From: Cryptomeria japonica
Lineage: Eukaryota > Streptophyta > Pinopsida > Cupressales > Cupressaceae
Reading direction: 5' to 3'
DNA length: 20,000 nucleotides
Assembly: GCF_030272615.1 (NCBI RefSeq)
Contig: NW_026729335.1
Span: 25,001 to 45,000 of the forward strand
Made by a program: the position numbers and the translations under genes. Positions within the stretch are counted from its first letter, which is position 1. Each line of letters opens with the position of its first letter. The notes under the pieces were generated by a model. That model had not been told where the DNA came from. It did no database searches and was given only the letters and a program-made list of their open reading frames with translations. This document shows, in pieces, positions 17,119 through 20,000 of this stretch.

Positions 17119-17518
17119 TTCCTGGTGCGCAGCCCAGGCAAGTTGTGCGCACCAAGGTGCCCACCCTGGCGGAGGTGCGCGCCCGGGGCAAACCGGGCTC
17201 CGACTTCGTGCACTGCATGGTGCCCACCAAGGCGCGCAACCCAGCCAAGGTGCCCACCGCAGCGAAGGTGCACGCGAGGTGCGCACCCGAGGTGCACACC
17301 CGGGGCAAACCGAGCTCCGACTTCGTGCACGCCGCACCTTGGAGCACACTTCAGAGCGCTCCTTGGTGCGCACCAGGGCGCGCAACCCAGCCAAGGTGCT
17401 CACCCCGGCGAAGGTGCACGCGAGGTGCGCACCCGGGGCAAGCCGGGCTCGGACTTCGTGCACGCCGCACCTTGGAGCACACATCGGAGCGCTCCCGGGT
17501 TCGCACCAGCATTGCGCA

Positions 17519-17640
17519 CCTTTGATGCGCTGCCTTCACTAATTTCCAGAAAAGGCAAAAAAAAAAAAAAAACGAGATTTTAAAATTTCCGTTTTGAAAG
17601 ATAGTGAAAAAAACGGAACGCGGGTGCCATCTTGAGCCCG
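17519..17640. repeat. A/T island 7, longest A run
   Basis: Complete island with a 17-base A run beginning near 17556 and the hairpin at 17589-17616. The A-run length grows irregularly across islands 4-7, consistent with slippage. The macrorepeat boundary at 17678 follows within about 40 bp. Confidence 0.82.
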
Positions 17641-17690
17641 CCCTGGTGTGCAGCCCAGGCAAGTTGTGCGCACCAAGGCACCCACCCTGG

Positions 17691-18194
17691 CCAAGGTGGG
17701 TCACGGGGTGGGTCCTAGGGTGGGTAACGGGGTGGGTACTAAGGTGCGTGCCAAGGTGGGTCATGGGGTGGGTGCCAAGGTGGGCACCAGGGTGGGTGTG
17801 CACCAACCCTAGCCAGGGTAGGTCACGGGGTGGTTGTCGGGGTGGGCGTCAAGGAGCCAAGGTGGGTGGCAAGTAGCCAAGTTGCGTGCCAAGGTGGGTG
17901 TCGGGGTGGGTGCCAAGGATCCAAGGTGGGTGCCAAGGAACCAAGGTGGGTGTCTGGGTGGGTGCCGAGGTGGGAGCCAGGGTGGGTCCCAAGGTGAGTG
18001 CAAAGGTGGGTGCCAGGGTCAAGGTGAGTGCCAATGTGGGTTCCAAGGTGCCAGGGTCAGGGTGAGTGCCAATGTGGGTTCAAAGGTGCTAAGTTGGGTG
18101 CGAGGTTGGGTGCGAGGGTGGGTGGGTGCCAAGGTGTGCTAGGTGGAAGCCCGGGTGGGTCGGCATCCCATGGGTGTCGAGTTGGGTGCCTGAT
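17691..18194 (+). repeat. G-rich minisatellite, second copy
   Basis: The last roughly 500 bp of the GGTGGGTGCC minisatellite, matching 11657-12160, including GGGTGGGTGGGTGCCAAGG near 18117. The first 1.2 kb of the original array was not duplicated. Confidence 0.9.
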
Positions 18195-18904
18195 GGGTGC
18201 TTCTTGTCAAGTTTTAGTCGTCGGGACTCATTTCGAGCCTTAGAGGTCGTTTCTTGTCCGGTTGCCCTGTCTTCGACCTGGGAACCCAATTTTGGTCCTC
18301 GGGTCCCATTTTTTTTTGTCTCGCATCCCACTTTTGGCCTGTGGCCTTTTCGGGGTCGATTCTCGTTTTGGGCATCAGAGCATGTTTCTTCTCCTAAAAC
18401 CCAATATTTGTTTATTAAGTCTCGGAACACATTTTTGTTCTCGTGGACCCATCATGGGTCTTGGAACGCATTTGTGGTCCTTGGGTCCCATTTTGCATCC
18501 CGAAACTTGTGTTTTGGTGCTTGATCCCTATTTTGGGTGCCCACCTTGCACCAAGTGCGCACCCGGGGCAAACCGAGCGCCTTGGTGCACCGGGGCAAGA
18601 TCGAGCGTGCACCCGAGGCGCCCCGAACATGCACCAAGGTGCACTCGGCCCACATGTGAGCGCAGGTCGTTGCGCCCGAGGTGGTGTGTGGGCACCGCGT
18701 TGCAGACGGGACACTGCACGCACACGACGCCCCGTCCAGGTGCACGCACGTAGGCCGGGCCGGGTGCACACCCGACGCCCTAGCAAGGTGCGCGCACCCG
18801 GGCAGGGCTCACACTTGGCGAACGGGGCGCACTTCGCGAGGGAGGGTGTGCACCTCGACGGGGGTGGGTGGCCGGGGTGGATTCGCACGTGGGTCGCGGT
18901 TTGC
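18195..18904. other. Spacer before 5S copy 2, no gene seen
   Basis: Base-for-base counterpart of 12161-12870 as far as I could compare, including the T-rich low-copy block and the CpG-rich segment. The open frames here have translations identical to those in the first copy. Confidence 0.8.
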
Positions 18905-18932
18905 TAAGTACACACTGCGACAAGCTCATAAC
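18905..18932 (+). promoter_or_regulatory. 5S rRNA upstream promoter, copy 2
   Basis: TAAGTA at -28 (18905) and C at -1 (18932), identical to copy 1. Confidence 0.6.
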
Positions 18933-19051
18933 GGGTGCGATCATACCAGCGTTAGTGCACCGGATCCCATCAGAACTCCGCAGTTAAGCGCGCTTGGGCC
19001 GGAGTAGTACTGGGATGGGTGACCTCCCGGGAAGTCCCGGTGTTGCACCCT
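18933..19051 (+). rRNA. 5S ribosomal RNA, copy 2
   Basis: This copy is identical to 5S copy 1 over the whole gene, including box A (18983-18998), box C (19013-19024) and the GGGTGC/GCACCC terminal helix. It shares the same strand and flanks. Two identical genes 6,034 bp apart, with no 18S or 26S between them, mean that more than one 5S gene sits in a single spacer if this is 35S-linked rDNA. An independent 5S array with giant units is the alternative. Confidence 0.97.
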
Positions 19052-19063
19052 TTTTTAGTTTTT
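19051..19063 (+). terminator. Pol III terminator of 5S copy 2, intact T6
   Basis: TTTTTT at 19051-19056, then AG, then TTTTT at 19059-19063. The unbroken first run should stop Pol III right at the mature 3' end, unlike copy 1. Confidence 0.8.
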
Positions 19064-19503
19064 CGCCGGGCGTCGCAATGCTATTTGAATAAACCTTTTG
19101 CCCGTTTGCGTTCTCGTCGGGGCCGGGCCGGGCCGGGGTGCGCTGCCCGCACTACCGCGCGCGCGGGGGCGACACCGAGCGCGCACCCGAGGCGCCCCGA
19201 GCACACAGGCCACGGTGCAACCCGGGCGTTGTGCGCGCACCCCGGTGCGCCCGAGGTGCTGCGCGCGCACCCAGGTGAAATCGGTGTGCACCTCGGCCAG
19301 TGCGCGCTCGGTCGAGTCGCGCACGTTGGCCAAGGTGCACGGTGATGTTTCTTACTCTAAGGTTCCGCACCAGACGCCCGGGACAGGTGAGCGAAGCTGG
19401 GCGGGGCCGGGTGCGCGGCCGGGGCAGGTGCACGCAGCTGGAGAGAGCTTTGGAGCACACCAGAGGTGCGCACCTTGGAGCACACTTCGGAGCGCACCAA
19501 TGA
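19064..19503. other. GC-rich spacer after 5S copy 2
   Basis: Counterpart of 13030-13469, with the same GGGCCGGGCCGGGCCGGGG and GCGCGCGGGGG stretches. No gene is seen. Confidence 0.75.
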
Positions 19504-19609
19504 TGCGCTCCATTCAAAAGTTTCCTGAAAAGGCAAAAAAAGTTGAGATTATAGAATTTCCCACTTGAGAGATTGTAAAAAAAAAAAATTTAAAATGAAG
19601 GAAACGCGG
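19504..19609. repeat. A/T island 8, copy of island 1
   Basis: Identical in form to 13470-13575, including the A run and ATTTAAAATGAAGG. Confidence 0.8.
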
Positions 19610-20000
19610 GTGCCAAGGTGTGCGCGCCCGGGTGCGCAGCCCAGCCAAGGTGTGCGCACCAAGGCGCCCACCCTGGCGAAGGTGCACGCAAGGTGCGCAC
19701 CCGAGGCAAACCGGACAATTAACCCAACTTTCGACTTCGCGCGCACCTGCGCACCTTGGAGCGCACTTCGGAGCGCTCCTTGGTGCGCACCAATCTTGGG
19801 CACCTCGGAGTGCACCATGGCGCCCACCAAGGTGCGCACCCGGGGCAAACCGAGCTCCGACTTCGTGCGCACCTTGGAGCGCACGAAAGGTGCGCACCAT
19901 GGCGCCCACCAAGGTGCGCAGCCCAGCCAAGGCGTGCGCATCAAGGTGCGCACCCTGGCGAAGGTGCGCACCCGGGGCAAACCGAGCTCCGACTTCGTGC
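19610..20000. repeat. GTGCGCACC module mosaic, second copy, cut by window end
   Basis: Matches 13576-13966 apart from the G at 19783 (T at 13749). That change restores CCTTGGTGCGCACC, the family consensus, so the 13749 base is probably the newer variant. Confidence 0.88.

Larger units (their letters stand above)
11644..17677 (+). repeat. 6,034-bp 5S-containing macrorepeat, copy 1
   Basis: Sequence from 11644 reappears from 17678 at a constant offset of 6,034 bp to the window end. The unit contains the end of the G-rich minisatellite, a low-copy block, one 5S rRNA gene and the GTGCGCACC mosaic with its A/T islands. Over the roughly 2.3 kb compared I noticed three differences: A/G at 11695/17729, C/T at 13020/19054 and T/G at 13749/19783. 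This implies a recent duplication or ongoing homogenisation. Confidence 0.93.
17678..20000 (+). repeat. 6,034-bp macrorepeat, copy 2 (partial, to window end)
   Basis: Copy of 11644-13966. The left junction switches from the module CACCAAGG to CACCCACCCTGGCCAAGG of the minisatellite, within a CCCACCCTGGC stretch present in both parent sequences. The copy runs past the window edge, so the number of units is unknown. Confidence 0.93.

Overview
This window looks like non-coding plant nuclear ribosomal DNA spacer. The firm anchor is a complete plant-type 5S rRNA gene, present twice on the + strand (12899-13017 and 18933-19051). Its variant residues (GCGTTAGTGC, GCGCGCTTGGGCCGGAG, CCCGGGAAGTCCCGG) fit gymnosperm or other early-diverging land-plant 5S better than the usual angiosperm form. 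That placement comes from remembered sequences, not a database search. I see no protein-coding gene. The many long open frames, on both strands and in overlapping frames, result from GC-rich tandem repeats that contain no stop codons. No 18S, 5.8S or 26S sequence is visible, so linkage of the 5S genes to 35S rDNA is inferred from the Pol I-like promoters described below.

Layout. (1) 1-982: unique flank, then degenerate relatives of the next repeat. (2) 983-5680: satellite-like array of 25 units of about 188 bp, very homogeneous in its right half. (3) 5690-7030: older, diverged composite modules, each with a 188-like relic, a long hairpin and a CCCCTATATAAG core. (4) 7066-10173: further amplification of the core in 311-bp and then 157-bp units, with a short 106-bp repeat at 7111-7410 and a 38/52-bp minisatellite inserted at 8558-9185. 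In all, 13 copies of the core lie between 6035 and 10173. (5) 10236-12160: GTGCACC-rich dyads, then a G-rich GGTGGGTGCC-type minisatellite. (6) 12160-13465: low-copy DNA carrying 5S copy 1. (7) 13470-17640: a mosaic of GTGCGCACC-rich modules punctuated by A/T-rich islands. (8) 17678-20000: a second copy of 11644-13966, offset by exactly 6,034 bp, including 5S copy 2. I noticed only three base differences between the copies.

Read on the minus strand, the core is CTTATATAGGGGAGG, which resembles plant RNA polymerase I initiators (TATATAGGGG type). If so, the 35S unit runs right to left, opposite to the 5S genes; the 13 copies are gene and/or spacer promoters; and the 188-bp array lies on the presumed 18S side. 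The predicted minus-strand leaders share an architecture: a 5'-terminal stem (GGGGAG with CTCCCC), then a second hairpin 31-36 bp from the TATA core. Both stems show paired base changes between copies. This two-hairpin leader is the most interesting candidate element here.
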